Origin: PGZG01 sp046292765 | GTDB lineage: Bacteria > Pseudomonadota > Gammaproteobacteria > Pseudomonadales > Alcanivoracaceae | Assembly (NCBI GenBank): GCA_046292765.1 | Contig: JBKBQA010000008.1 | Location: 1 to 64,000, forward strand | DNA length: 64,000 nucleotides | Direction of reading: 5' to 3' | Part shown: positions 10,724 to 20,066 of the stretch, piece after piece | Layout: each line of letters opens with the position of its first letter | Numbering within the stretch: position 1 is the stretch's first letter | Notes under the pieces: model-generated | Seen by the model: only the letters and a program-made list of their open reading frames with translations | Told to the model about the DNA's origin: nothing | Database searches by the model: none | Program-made: the position numbers and the translations under genes

Positions 10724-12013
10724 TCATCCGTAGATGCGATGAATCTTGCCAATAGCGGTCATATCGCGAAAGTAGTCCTTATCTTTCAGCAGCGCTGCAA
10801 AACGCTCTGCCTCCGCAATGTTGCCGTGCTTGAACAGGCATCGAAGATGCCCGGCGTCGTCATAATCGAACACCAGCAACTCCAGCTTCATTTCCGGAGA
10901 GCTCATGTAGAGGGTGCAATCGCGGGCATGATCGGCCAGTGAGAAACCCGGACGCTCCAGCTTCAGCAAGCAACCAAAGAAGCTGACATCCACAACCTTG
11001 ACCTGCTGATCAAAACGGAACTGGTCACCAATACGAGACTCACTAATCACCCGACCGCGAGTATTGCACGGCGTGACCCGCTCGCTGCGACGACGTTCGA
11101 GATTGTCGTAGCTGCCCTTGGGCAGAATGCGAATGCCTTCTACACCACTCAACTGGCGGCCGTTCAGGAATGCCGAGAACAACTCGAGAGACACCTCCCG
11201 CTTTTCCAGCTGGGGCAGATGATCTGCGCCGTCGATCAGCACAAACGTTGAGTTAGGGCACTTGTTGGCGAAGGCCGCGTTTTCCCACGGCAAGGTGAAA
11301 CTGTCGAATTCACCGGTGGTCACCAGGGTCTCGCACTCCGGGTAACCCAAAACCCCTTCGACCGACAGCAGGCGGCGGCCATTGATCTTGTAGCGCTCGC
11401 GCTCGTTGTCGTTCAGCGCTTTCATCTGCCGGTAGAACAGCTTGCGCGCCGTGGGCGTGATGCCGGTTTCCTTGAGTCGCTGATAATTAACCAGATACAG
11501 CACCACCGCCTGACTGAACTCATCCATGCGCCCTTCGTCGAGTACGCGCACTGATTCATCCACCAGCATGCGCCAACTCTTTCGCGGTCGGGTGATGATA
11601 CCGGCAACGATCATTTTGCCGGTCTGCGCCGGGTACTTGTAGGCAAAGGTGCTGGCGATGGCCGAGCCGAGTGACAAGCCCATCAGATGGACCTTATCGA
11701 GACCCATTGCTTCGACAAACCCGTACAGCAGATCGGCAAGATCTTCCATACCGAGATCAGGTGCAATCTGATCATTGCTGCCAAGCGATGGCAGATCGAC
11801 GAGGATGACCGGGAAGTCGTCATAGATCCGTTCAACGCAGTATTTGTAGGAAGTGAAGTTCTGGAACGCGCCGCCAATCACCAGCAGCGGTGGCTTGTGA
11901 TAACAGGCCGGTTGGCTGAATGCCAGATAGTCAATCTTCCAGGGGCCTACCCACAGCGTTTGGGGGTCTGCCTTGATCGCGCTGCGACTGTACGCCTGAT
12001 ACCGAATCTGCAT
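10724..12013 (-). CDS. Alpha/beta hydrolase fused to a C-terminal PilZ domain
   Basis: The 429-residue protein joins two modules. Residues about 25-290 form an alpha/beta hydrolase with nucleophile elbow GLSLGS (S114), a likely acid in the TTGEFDSF segment and H265 in GADHLPQ. Residues about 300-425 form a PilZ domain with both c-di-GMP contacts: RxxxR (R308, R312) and DxSxxG (D342, S344, G347). No signal peptide is seen, so it is probably cytoplasmic. Inference: a hydrolase or esterase switched by c-di-GMP. ATG at 12013 follows GGAGGG at 7-nt spacing. The open frame reaches 12265 but that extension lacks a comparable start. Natural substrate unknown. Confidence 0.85.
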   Translation of the reverse strand: MQIRYQAYSRSAIKADPQTLWVGPWKIDYLAFSQPACYHKPPLLVIGGAFQNFTSYKYCVERIYDDFPVILVDLPSLGSNDQIAPDLGMEDLADLLYGFVEAMGLDKVHLMGLSLGSAIASTFAYKYPAQTGKMIVAGIITRPRKSWRMLVDESVRVLDEGRMDEFSQAVVLYLVNYQRLKETGITPTARKLFYRQMKALNDNERERYKINGRRLLSVEGVLGYPECETLVTTGEFDSFTLPWENAAFANKCPNSTFVLIDGADHLPQLEKREVSLELFSAFLNGRQLSGVEGIRILPKGSYDNLERRRSERVTPCNTRGRVISESRIGDQFRFDQQVKVVDVSFFGCLLKLERPGFSLADHARDCTLYMSSPEMKLELLVFDYDDAGHLRCLFKHGNIAEAERFAALLKDKDYFRDMTAIGKIHRIYG

Positions 12014-12151
12014 ATAGCTGCCCTCCACACTCGGGCTGCGGGTGTTCTTTGTTATTGTGTTGCCCCGTTGCGCTTCCCCGAAGCACAAAAAATAGAGGCC
12101 GGGGATCGATTGTTGCGGGAAAGGCAGGGCGCGTAAAGCGGCCGGGGCCGC

Positions 12152-12157
12152 TATAAT
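12152..12157 (+). promoter_or_regulatory. -10 box upstream of proA
   Basis: A perfect TATAAT lies 35 bp before the proA ATG. The matching -35 (around 12129-12134) is poor. It is the only promoter-like signal before the long plus-strand run starting with proA. Confidence 0.5.
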
Positions 12158-12192
12158 CGTCGTCTTTATGTAATCCGGGAGCACCCCGTCAA

Positions 12193-13449
12193 ATGAACAT
12201 TGAGCAGTATTTTCAACAGGTTGGGCAGCAGGCCCGGGCAGCGGCACGGCACATGGCGCGGGCACCCCGTGGCGCTAAAGACCGGGCGCTGGCGGAAATT
12301 GCCGCCTCCCTGAAGCAGCACCAGGACCGCATTCTCGCTGCCAACGCCGAGGATATGGCTGCCGGCCGGAGCAATGACCTCGATGCCGCGCTGCTGGACC
12401 GACTGGAACTCACCCCGGCCCGTTTTGAGGCCATGATCGAAGGTCTGGAGCAGGTCATGGCACTGGCTGACCCGGTCGGCGAGATCAGCGACCTCAAATA
12501 CCGCCCGAGCGGCATTCAGGTCGGCCATATGCGCGTTCCGCTAGGGGTCATAGGCATCATCTACGAGTCCCGTCCCAACGTGACCATTGATGCCGCAGCC
12601 CTGTGCCTGAAATCTGGCAATGCTGCCATTCTGCGCGGGGGCTCCGAGGCCATTCACAGCAATCGCGCCATCGCTGTCTGCATCAGTGCCGGACTCCAAG
12701 CCGCCGGCTTGCCGGGCACTGCAGTGCAGGTGATCGACACCACCGACCGGGCTGCCGTCGGCCTGATGATCGCCAGCCCCGAATATGTCGATGTGATCGT
12801 GCCGCGAGGTGGCAAGGGGTTGATCGAGCGCATCAGCCGCGAAGCCCGGGTGCCGGTGATCAAGCATCTGGATGGCAACTGTCACGTCTATATCGACGAT
12901 CAGGCCGATATCGACAAAGCCATGGCCATTGCCATCAATGCCAAAACCCAGCGCTACGGCACCTGCAATACCATGGAAACCCTGCTGGTGGCAGAGGGCA
13001 TTGCCGGCCAGATGCTGGCTGATCTGGCTGAGGTCTATCTGGCCAAAGGGGTGGAGCTGCGCGGCTGTCCGACGGCGCGGGCTCTGGTGCCGGCCATGAA
13101 GGAAGCCGTCGAGCAGGACTGGATCGAGGAATATCTGGCGCCGATTCTGGCAGTGAAAGTTGTCGCGGATATGGACGAGGCCATAGACCATATTGCCCGA
13201 TACAGCTCGGCCCACACCGAGAGCATCATCACCGAGAACTGGACCCGGGCACGGCGCTTTCTCGCCGAGGTGGACTCCTCCTCGGTGATGGTCAACGCCT
13301 CGACCCGGTTTGCCGATGGCTTCGAATACGGCCTTGGCGCCGAAATCGGCATCTCCACCGACAAGATTCATGCCCGCGGCCCGGTCGGCCTGGAAGGACT
13401 GACCAGCCAAAAATGGATAGTGTTGGGCGACGGCCATGTGCGCAGCTGA
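12193..13449 (+). CDS. proA: Gamma-glutamyl phosphate reductase
   Basis: NADPH-dependent reduction of gamma-glutamyl phosphate to the semialdehyde, second step of proline synthesis. The 418 residues match the family. The aldehyde-dehydrogenase-like catalytic Cys is C258 in YGTCNTMETLLV, and the segments VPLGVIGIIYESRPN and GLGAEIGISTDKIHARGPVG are diagnostic. ATG at 12193. First gene of a plus-strand run that continues with nadD, rsfS, rlmH, mrdA and rodA; the same order is seen in Pseudomonas. Confidence 0.97.
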   Translation: MNIEQYFQQVGQQARAAARHMARAPRGAKDRALAEIAASLKQHQDRILAANAEDMAAGRSNDLDAALLDRLELTPARFEAMIEGLEQVMALADPVGEISDLKYRPSGIQVGHMRVPLGVIGIIYESRPNVTIDAAALCLKSGNAAILRGGSEAIHSNRAIAVCISAGLQAAGLPGTAVQVIDTTDRAAVGLMIASPEYVDVIVPRGGKGLIERISREARVPVIKHLDGNCHVYIDDQADIDKAMAIAINAKTQRYGTCNTMETLLVAEGIAGQMLADLAEVYLAKGVELRGCPTARALVPAMKEAVEQDWIEEYLAPILAVKVVADMDEAIDHIARYSSAHTESIITENWTRARRFLAEVDSSSVMVNASTRFADGFEYGLGAEIGISTDKIHARGPVGLEGLTSQKWIVLGDGHVRS

Positions 13450-13467
13450 CCGGCGCAAGGCGATCCG

Positions 13468-14145
13468 GTGAGTCTGGACCGCATCCGCCCGGCAGCGCCG
13501 TTGGTCCTGTTTGGGGGCACTTTCGATCCGGTCCACCGGGCCCATATCAGCGCCGCCCGGGCGGTGTCGAAAGCGCTGCACGGCGCCACCGTCTACCTGA
13601 TCCCAAACGCCGCACCCCCGCATCGCCCGCAGCCACTGGCCAGCGCCGAACAGCGACTGGCCATGCTGCGGCTCGCCATTGCACCCTTTCCGCAACTTCG
13701 GATTGACGACCGTGAGCTGCGCCGCGCGGGCCCGTCATGGACCATCGACACCCTGCGGGAGCTGCGCGCTGAGCACGGCCAGCGCCCACTGGTATTGGTG
13801 ATGGGTGCCGACAGCCTGGCCGCCCTGCACCACTGGCATCGGTGGCAGGATTACCCGGCGCTGTGCCATCTGGCCGTCCTGCCCCGACCGGGCGCGGCCG
13901 CCCCGTCCGCTGAGGTACTCAATGCCTTTCCCAAGGGTGACGCCGGCCAGCTCGCCACCCTGCCTGCCGGACGCCGGCTGATGTTCAGCGCGCCCCATCT
14001 GGATGTGTCCTCCAGCGCCGTCCGTCGGGCTCTGGCGGAAAACGAACAGTGCCCGGCGCTGGATGAGGATGTGCTCGCGCATATTCGCCGGCATGGCCTG
14101 TATACTGTGCCGGATAACGCCTGCCCGGATGATGAGGATTCATGA
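13468..14145 (+). CDS. nadD: Nicotinate-nucleotide adenylyltransferase
   Basis: Converts nicotinate mononucleotide and ATP to deamido-NAD in NAD synthesis. The 225-residue protein has the nucleotidyltransferase motif GGTFDPVHRAH (residues 16-26) and the ISSTxxR-like motif near the C-terminus (DVSSSAVRRAL). The start is GTG at 13468, 18 bp after the proA stop; GGCGATCC-type ribosome-binding sequence is weak. The stop overlaps the rsfS start as ATGA. Confidence 0.95.
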   Translation: MSLDRIRPAAPLVLFGGTFDPVHRAHISAARAVSKALHGATVYLIPNAAPPHRPQPLASAEQRLAMLRLAIAPFPQLRIDDRELRRAGPSWTIDTLRELRAEHGQRPLVLVMGADSLAALHHWHRWQDYPALCHLAVLPRPGAAAPSAEVLNAFPKGDAGQLATLPAGRRLMFSAPHLDVSSSAVRRALAENEQCPALDEDVLAHIRRHGLYTVPDNACPDDEDS

Positions 14146-14498
14146 CCAAGACCAGCCCCGCCCTGCTCGATACCGTTGTTCATGCGCTGGAAGAGATGAA
14201 AGCGAAAAATGTCACCGTGCTGGAGATTGGCAGCATGACCAGTCTGGCGGATCAGATGGTGATCGCCAGCGGCACCTCCACCCGGCACGTCAAGGCACTG
14301 GCCGATACCGTGCAGGAGAAGACCAAGGAGGCAGGCTATCTGCCGGTGGGCGTAGAGGGGGAGCAAAGTGCCGAGTGGATTCTGGTCGACCTCGGCGATG
14401 TCATCGTCCATATCATGCAACCCTCCACCCGCGAGTATTACGATCTCGAACGGCTGTGGCGCAATCCGGCGCACCACCCTGACCGTAAAGACAGCTGA
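14142..14498 (+). CDS. rsfS: Ribosomal silencing factor RsfS
   Basis: Binds uL14 on the 50S subunit and blocks joining with 30S in starvation. The 118-residue protein shows the family signatures VTVLEIGSMTSLADQMVIASG and GEQSAEWILVDLGDVIVHIM. Its ATG overlaps the nadD stop by 4 bp, consistent with translational coupling. Confidence 0.95.
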   Translation: MTKTSPALLDTVVHALEEMKAKNVTVLEIGSMTSLADQMVIASGTSTRHVKALADTVQEKTKEAGYLPVGVEGEQSAEWILVDLGDVIVHIMQPSTREYYDLERLWRNPAHHPDRKDS

Positions 14499-14560
14499 TT
14501 GGTAGCGATCACGATGTCGGCACGCGCCAGACCATGCGATCCCTTAAACGGCTGCCATCC

Positions 14561-15028
14561 ATGCTGGTGAGGGTGCTGGCCATCGGCAGTAAAATGCCGG
14601 ACTGGGTGGAACGCGGCGTGGAGGAGTATCGACGCCGGCTGGCTGGTGACATCCGTCTCGAGGTTGAAGAGATCCCACTGCCAAAACGGCGCGGTGATGC
14701 CGGCGCCCTGATCGCTGAAGAAGCCGATCAGTTGCGGCGCCGATTGCAAAAATACCCGACCATTCACACCGTTGCACTGGAAGTCCTCGGCCGGCAGATC
14801 GACACACACACGTTGGCAAAAAAGTTGCAGACATTGCGTGACCAGAGTCAGGACCTGGCACTGCTGGTGGGTGGGCCGGACGGACTCGATCCGGCGCTAT
14901 CGCGTCAATGCCATGAACAGTGGTCGCTGTCTGCCCTGACCTTGCCGCATCCGCTGGTTCGTATTCTGGTGGCGGAACAGATTTACCGGGGCTGGAGTTT
15001 GCTCTCCGGCCACCCTTACCATCGCTGA
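14561..15028 (+). CDS. rlmH: 23S rRNA (pseudouridine(1915)-N3)-methyltransferase
   Basis: SPOUT methyltransferase acting on pseudouridine 1915, one of the sites made by RluD, whose gene is also in this window. Starting at the ATG at 14561 gives 155 residues, the normal family length, with LLVGGPDGLDP, the SAM-binding knot and the C-terminal SGHPYHR. The frame runs 9 codons further upstream; neither start has a clear Shine-Dalgarno, so family length decided it. Confidence 0.95.
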   Translation: MLVRVLAIGSKMPDWVERGVEEYRRRLAGDIRLEVEEIPLPKRRGDAGALIAEEADQLRRRLQKYPTIHTVALEVLGRQIDTHTLAKKLQTLRDQSQDLALLVGGPDGLDPALSRQCHEQWSLSALTLPHPLVRILVAEQIYRGWSLLSGHPYHR

Positions 15029-15039
15029 CTCGGATCACC

Positions 15040-16911
15040 ATGCGCCTGCGCGACCGCCACCGTGAAAGCCAGATTATCCAGACGCGCCTGATCTGGACGC
15101 TGGTGATTGTGGTGATGGTGATGCTGGCCCTGACCAGTCGCATGATCTGGCTGCAGTGGGCCCAGCATGACCGGTTCCGTGCGCTCGCCGATCAGAACCG
15201 GATCCAGACGCAGCCCATCTCTCCGCCCCGCGGCCTGCTGCTCGACCGCCATGGCCGCATCCTCGCTGACAATCAACCCGACTTCTCGCTGGTGCTGGTC
15301 CCCGAGCAGATACGCAGTCTCGATGACACCCTCGCCGGTCTCGCCGAATTGATCATCATTGAAGAAGACCAGCTGCAGCGCTTCCGCAATCAGCTACGGC
15401 AGCGGCGGCGGCCCTGGGAGCCGATTCCCTTGCGCAGCCGTCTGACCATGGAGGAGATCGCCCTGATCGCCGAGGCCCGCCATGAGTGGCCAGGTGTGCG
15501 TATCGACGCCGAGGCAATCAGACACTATCCCCATGATGATCTGTTCTCGCACGTGATCGGCTACGTCAACCGCATTAATGCTGACGACATCGCCGCCATG
15601 GACGAGGCCACGCTAGCGAACTACAGCGGCACCAATTTCTACGGCCGGGCGGGCATCGAGCGTCAGTATGAAACCCGACTGCACGGCACGGTGGGCTACA
15701 GGAAAGTCGAAACCAACGCTCGCGGCAGGGTGTTGCGGGTGATCGAGGAGAAGCCGCCGGTGCCCGGTCAGGACCTGATCCTGAATCTGGATCTCGACGT
15801 CCAGCGCGCCGCCTGGGATGGCCTCGGTGAGCGCCGCGGAGCGGTAATCGCGATTGATCCCCGGGACGGCGGGGTGCTTGCGTTCGTCAGCCGCCCCGGG
15901 TTTGACCCGAACCTGTTTGTCACCGGCATCTCGCTACGGGATTACGCAACCTACCGCGACGACCCGGATCGCCCCCTGTTTAACCGGGCCCTGCAGGGTC
16001 AATACCCACCAGGCTCCACCATCAAGTCGATGATGGGTCTGGCAGCGCTGGAAGCCGGCGTGACCGACTGGCAGCGCACCATTTCCGATCCCGGCTTTTT
16101 CAGGCTGCCGGGCACAGATCGCGTCTTCCGCGACTGGAAGCGTGGCGGTCATGGCATCGTCAACCTGCACAGGGCGATCGTCGAGTCCTGTGACACCTAC
16201 TTCTACGATGCCAGCCTGAAGATGGGCATTGATCACATCCATCATGTGTTGTCCCATTTCGCTTTTGGCCGCCAGACCGGTCTCGACATCCCCGGCGAGC
16301 TAACCGGCATCATGCCCTCGCGGGAATGGAAACAGCGAGCGCGCCGCAGCGCCTGGTTTCCCGGTGACACCGTCAACGTCAGTATTGGTCAGGGCTACAT
16401 GCTAGCCACCCCACTGCAACTGGCAGCCTCCATCGCCATCAGCGCGAGCCATGGCAAGCAGGTCATTCCACAGGTGGCGCAGGGCACGCGCCCCGCCCGG
16501 CGCCATGCCGATCTGGTGCTGAAAAATCCGGATCACTGGGAACGCATGGATGCTGCACTGGTCGACGTGATGCACGGCCAGAGGGGCACCGCCCGCGCAG
16601 CTGCTCGTGGCGCCCCCTATCGCATCGCCGGAAAAACCGGGACGGCGCAAGTATTCTCACTCGGCGGAGAGGAATACAAACTGATGGATGTCGCCGAGCG
16701 CTTGCGAGACCATGCCCTGTTTGTGGCATTCGCCCCGGCGGACAACCCTGCCATTGCAGTGGCTGTGCTGGTCGAAAACGGTGAGTCCGGCGGCGGCACC
16801 GCCGCCCCGGTGGCGCGCGCCGTCATGGATGCCTGGCTGCTGGACGGACAGGGGCAGTTGCGTGATGTCAGTCAGGCGCGCCGGCTGGCTGCATCGGGAG
16901 AATCACGATGA
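15040..16911 (+). CDS. mrdA: Peptidoglycan D,D-transpeptidase MrdA (PBP2)
   Basis: Class B penicillin-binding protein of the elongasome; cross-links glycan strands made by RodA in the lateral wall. The 623-residue protein has one N-terminal membrane anchor (about 18-38), the PBP dimer domain (60-260) and the transpeptidase domain with SxxK (S326-TIK), SCD as the SxN-type motif and K532-T-G. ATG at 15040 begins MRLRDRHRES. The stop overlaps rodA by 4 bp. Confidence 0.97.
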   Translation: MRLRDRHRESQIIQTRLIWTLVIVVMVMLALTSRMIWLQWAQHDRFRALADQNRIQTQPISPPRGLLLDRHGRILADNQPDFSLVLVPEQIRSLDDTLAGLAELIIIEEDQLQRFRNQLRQRRRPWEPIPLRSRLTMEEIALIAEARHEWPGVRIDAEAIRHYPHDDLFSHVIGYVNRINADDIAAMDEATLANYSGTNFYGRAGIERQYETRLHGTVGYRKVETNARGRVLRVIEEKPPVPGQDLILNLDLDVQRAAWDGLGERRGAVIAIDPRDGGVLAFVSRPGFDPNLFVTGISLRDYATYRDDPDRPLFNRALQGQYPPGSTIKSMMGLAALEAGVTDWQRTISDPGFFRLPGTDRVFRDWKRGGHGIVNLHRAIVESCDTYFYDASLKMGIDHIHHVLSHFAFGRQTGLDIPGELTGIMPSREWKQRARRSAWFPGDTVNVSIGQGYMLATPLQLAASIAISASHGKQVIPQVAQGTRPARRHADLVLKNPDHWERMDAALVDVMHGQRGTARAAARGAPYRIAGKTGTAQVFSLGGEEYKLMDVAERLRDHALFVAFAPADNPAIAVAVLVENGESGGGTAAPVARAVMDAWLLDGQGQLRDVSQARRLAASGESR

Positions 16912-18050
16912 GCCAGCGGGAATACCTGCGCCAGCTGCCAAGTCATCAGCGCGGTCCGACCAGCCACGACATCGCGTACCGGCTACATCTGGACGGCCCA
17001 TTACTTGGCGGTCTGTTTGCCATCATGTGTTACAGCCTGTTCATTCTCTACAGTGCCGGCGGCGAAGACACGGACCTGCTGATACGGCAGCTCAGTCGCT
17101 ATCTGGCAGGCTTCGTTGCCCTGTTCGTGCTGGCACAGTTTCCGCCTCGCACCTTCCGCTTCTGGACGCCAGTGCTCTATGGCATAGGCCTGATTATGCT
17201 GGTGCTGGTGCTGGTAATGGGCGTCGAGGCAAAAGGGGCCCAGCGCTGGCTCAGCGTGCCCGGACTTGGCCGGTTCCAGCCGTCCGAATTGATGAAGGTC
17301 GCGGTGCCCGCTCTGGTGGCGTGGTTTTTCCGCGACCGTGCCCTGCCGCCATCACTGCGCGACATTGCTCTGGCGCTGGCGATCATCATCATTCCGGTCC
17401 TGTTGATCGCCAAACAGCCTGATCTCGGCACCTCGCTGCTCATCATCATGTCCGGCATTACCGTATTGTTCATGGCCGGTCTCAGCTGGCGCATTATCGG
17501 TGTGACCGCCCTCGGTGCCGCAGTGGCTGCGCCACTGATGTATTTCCATGTGCTGCATGATTACCAGCGCCGCCGCGTTGACACCTTTCTGAACCCGGAA
17601 GCCGACCCACTTGGCGCGGGCTGGAATATTATCCAGTCAAAAACCGCCATCGGTTCAGGTGGACTGCAGGGCAAGGGCTGGCTGCAAGGCACTCAGTCGC
17701 GGCTCGATTTTTTGCCCGAGTCCCACACTGATTTCATTTTCGCGGTGATCGCCGAGGAGCTTGGGCTATTCGGCATCCTGCTGCTGTTTGCCCTGTACCT
17801 GTTCGTGATCGGTCGTGGCCTGTGGATCAGCTACCACGCCCAGGATCTTTTTTCGCGCCTGTTCGGCGCCGGCATCACCCTGACCTTTTTCATCTATATT
17901 CTGGTCAATGTCGGCATGGTGTCAGGCTTGTTGCCGGTGGTGGGTGTACCACTGCCCCTGATCAGCTACGGTGGCACATCGATTGTGACGCTGCTGGCCG
18001 GATTCGGTATTCTGATGTCCATTCATACCCATCGACGCCTGATGGGCTAG
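16908..18050 (+). CDS. rodA: Rod-shape peptidoglycan glycosyltransferase RodA
   Basis: SEDS-family glycan polymerase that works with PBP2 in cell elongation. The 380-residue polytopic protein has about ten hydrophobic segments and the SEDS signatures GxGRFQPSELMKVAVP, KQPDLGTSL, FLPESHTDFIFAVIAEELG and VGVPLPLISYGGTS. Its ATG overlaps mrdA (ATGA), so the two partners are translationally coupled. Confidence 0.97.
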   Translation: MSQREYLRQLPSHQRGPTSHDIAYRLHLDGPLLGGLFAIMCYSLFILYSAGGEDTDLLIRQLSRYLAGFVALFVLAQFPPRTFRFWTPVLYGIGLIMLVLVLVMGVEAKGAQRWLSVPGLGRFQPSELMKVAVPALVAWFFRDRALPPSLRDIALALAIIIIPVLLIAKQPDLGTSLLIIMSGITVLFMAGLSWRIIGVTALGAAVAAPLMYFHVLHDYQRRRVDTFLNPEADPLGAGWNIIQSKTAIGSGGLQGKGWLQGTQSRLDFLPESHTDFIFAVIAEELGLFGILLLFALYLFVIGRGLWISYHAQDLFSRLFGAGITLTFFIYILVNVGMVSGLLPVVGVPLPLISYGGTSIVTLLAGFGILMSIHTHRRLMG

Positions 18051-18059
18051 GGAGATGAC

Positions 18060-19073
18060 GTGAAAACTGTATTGAGAACCGCCGCCTTACTGGCGCTACT
18101 TGCCCCGCTGCCCGCACTGGCCAGCTATGCCGCCCATCCGGAAGCCATCAAGGTGGCGGACGAACTGGCCGCCGAAGGACTTGACCGGGAACGGGTACTC
18201 GCCCTGCTCGCCCAGGCCCAGCGGCAGGAACGGATTCTCGAACTGATTGCCCGCCCCGCCGAACGAACCCTGACCTGGGCGGATTACCGCAAGCTGTTCG
18301 TACAACCCGATCGGGTCGACCAGGGGCTCGCGTTCTGGCAGCAGCACCTTCCGGTACTCGACGCGGTGGAAAAGCAGTATGGCGTGCCCAAGGAGATGTT
18401 ACTCGCCATTCTCGGTGTCGAGACGCGCTATGGCCGCAACAAGGGCACCCACCGGGTGCTGGACGCGTTAACCACGCTCGGTTTCGACTATCCGCCGCGA
18501 TCCACATTTTTCCGCGGTCAGCTGAAGGAGTTGTTCCGACTCGAGCAGAAAGCCGGCATCGACATCACCGAAGTGATGGGCTCCTATGCCGGGGCGATGG
18601 GGTATCCGCAGTTTATCCCCACCAGCTATATCCACTATGCGGTGGATCAGGATGGTGATGGTCGTATTGATCTGCTCAACAATCCTGCCGATGCCATCGG
18701 CAGCATCGCCAATTACTTCAAGGTTCACGGCTGGAAAAAAGATCTTCCGGTGGCGGCCCGCGCGCGGGTCAGCGGTGACGCCTGGCGACAGCTGGTGCAA
18801 CCGCGTGGCAAACCTCAAACCACCCTCGGTGCCGCGCGCAAGGCCGGCGCCGAATCGGTGCCCTGTAAGGAAAGTCGTTTCTGCTTCGACAAGCTGCCTG
18901 CTGACACGCCGATTGCGCTGATCGAACTGGAGGGTGAAAACGGTAGCGAGTTCTGGCTTACCACCAACAATTTCTACGTCATCACCCGCTACAACCACAG
19001 CTATCTGTACGCCATGGCAGCGTACCACCTGTCGCGGGATCTGGCCGAACGTCGCGGAGAAATTCGTCGATGA
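18060..19073 (+). CDS. mltB: Membrane-bound lytic murein transglycosylase B
   Basis: Cuts the MurNAc-GlcNAc bond with 1,6-anhydro product formation, making space for wall growth. The 337-residue protein has a signal peptide (cleavage after ALA-S near residue 22) but no lipobox Cys, so this copy is probably soluble periplasmic. Catalytic Glu is E121 in GVETRYG. An EF-hand-like Ca loop (DQDGDGRID) matches the Slt35 structure. GTG start at 18060 follows GGGAGATGAC. It overlaps rlpA by 4 bp. Confidence 0.94.
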   Translation: MKTVLRTAALLALLAPLPALASYAAHPEAIKVADELAAEGLDRERVLALLAQAQRQERILELIARPAERTLTWADYRKLFVQPDRVDQGLAFWQQHLPVLDAVEKQYGVPKEMLLAILGVETRYGRNKGTHRVLDALTTLGFDYPPRSTFFRGQLKELFRLEQKAGIDITEVMGSYAGAMGYPQFIPTSYIHYAVDQDGDGRIDLLNNPADAIGSIANYFKVHGWKKDLPVAARARVSGDAWRQLVQPRGKPQTTLGAARKAGAESVPCKESRFCFDKLPADTPIALIELEGENGSEFWLTTNNFYVITRYNHSYLYAMAAYHLSRDLAERRGEIRR

Positions 19074-19927
19074 GAAAGTTGCTGCTGATGGTCTGTCTTG
19101 CGCTGACAGCCTGCGCCACCTCGCCGTACCAGCCGCATGGCTCCAGTGTGCCGCCGGCGGCGGACGACAATAGCGCGCCGGGCAGCGACCGCTACAGCAT
19201 CCAGCAAGACCATGCCCCTGCGGCGGATCGACACAAGGTGCTGTCTTTGCCGCAACCGATGCCGAGGGATGAGCCACGCAGCCGCTACGGCAACGGCCCC
19301 ACCTACCGGGTCTGGGGTGTGACTTATCAAGTAATGGATTCGTCACGCGGCTATGTCGAAGACGGTCTCGCCTCCTGGTACGGAGCGAAATTCCATGGCC
19401 ACCGCACCTCCAGCGGTGAAACCTACGACATGTACCAGCTCAGTGCCGCACACAAGACCCTGCCGATTCCGACCTGGGCGCGGGTAACCAATCTCGACAA
19501 CGGCAAGAGCACCATTGTCCGCGTCAACGACCGCGGTCCGTTCCACCCCGACCGGGTCATTGATCTGTCGTGGGCTGCTGCCGTCAAACTGGATATTGAT
19601 CAGCGTGGCACCGGCCGGGTGCGGGTTGAGGCGCTCAGCGCCGAGCCGCCATCTGGAGGCCAGACCATCGCGGCGGCCACGCCGAGCCCGCCACCGCCAC
19701 CGGGTCCGCTCTTTCTACAAGCCGGCGCCTTCAGCCAGCAGGACAGCGCCCAGCAGTTGGTCGGTGATCTTCAGCGGCGCTTTCAGTGGCCGGTCAGCGT
19801 TCGTAGTCAGGAGCAGGTCCACCGCGTCTGGATCGGGCCCTTTGCCACCGAGCAGGAGCGCCTCGCGGCCCGGGATGCCCTGACCCGGGCGGGGTATCCG
19901 GCACCGGTGAACACCAGCGGCCCCTGA
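19070..19927 (+). CDS. rlpA: Septal ring lytic transglycosylase RlpA (lipoprotein)
   Basis: Outer-membrane lipoprotein that cleaves denuded glycan strands at the septum. The 285-residue protein has a signal peptide with lipobox LTAC (C15), a double-psi beta-barrel domain (about 95-190, motifs GLASWYGAKFHGHRTSSGE and RVNDRGPF), a Pro-rich linker and a C-terminal SPOR domain (about 212-280) that binds denuded peptidoglycan. It overlaps mltB by 4 bp. The dacC promoter begins over its stop codon. Confidence 0.95.
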   Translation: MRKLLLMVCLALTACATSPYQPHGSSVPPAADDNSAPGSDRYSIQQDHAPAADRHKVLSLPQPMPRDEPRSRYGNGPTYRVWGVTYQVMDSSRGYVEDGLASWYGAKFHGHRTSSGETYDMYQLSAAHKTLPIPTWARVTNLDNGKSTIVRVNDRGPFHPDRVIDLSWAAAVKLDIDQRGTGRVRVEALSAEPPSGGQTIAAATPSPPPPPGPLFLQAGAFSQQDSAQQLVGDLQRRFQWPVSVRSQEQVHRVWIGPFATEQERLAARDALTRAGYPAPVNTSGP

Positions 19928-19952
19928 CTTTTCCGCCACCGCAGCCTAGAAT
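19924..19952 (+). promoter_or_regulatory. sigma-70 promoter of dacC
   Basis: CTGACT (19924-19929), 17-bp spacer, TAGAAT (19947-19952), then a GCGCGC discriminator. It overlaps the rlpA stop codon and leaves a leader of about 105 nt before the dacC ATG. Confidence 0.7.
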
Positions 19953-20066
19953 GCGCGCAACTGTATCCGCTGGCGGGAATTATTCCCGTCATCACGGTCA
20001 AAGGGTGGCGTAACCCTGCCCCCTATCACCGCGCACTGTTAATGCGCCCCGGCACACGAGAGCACG

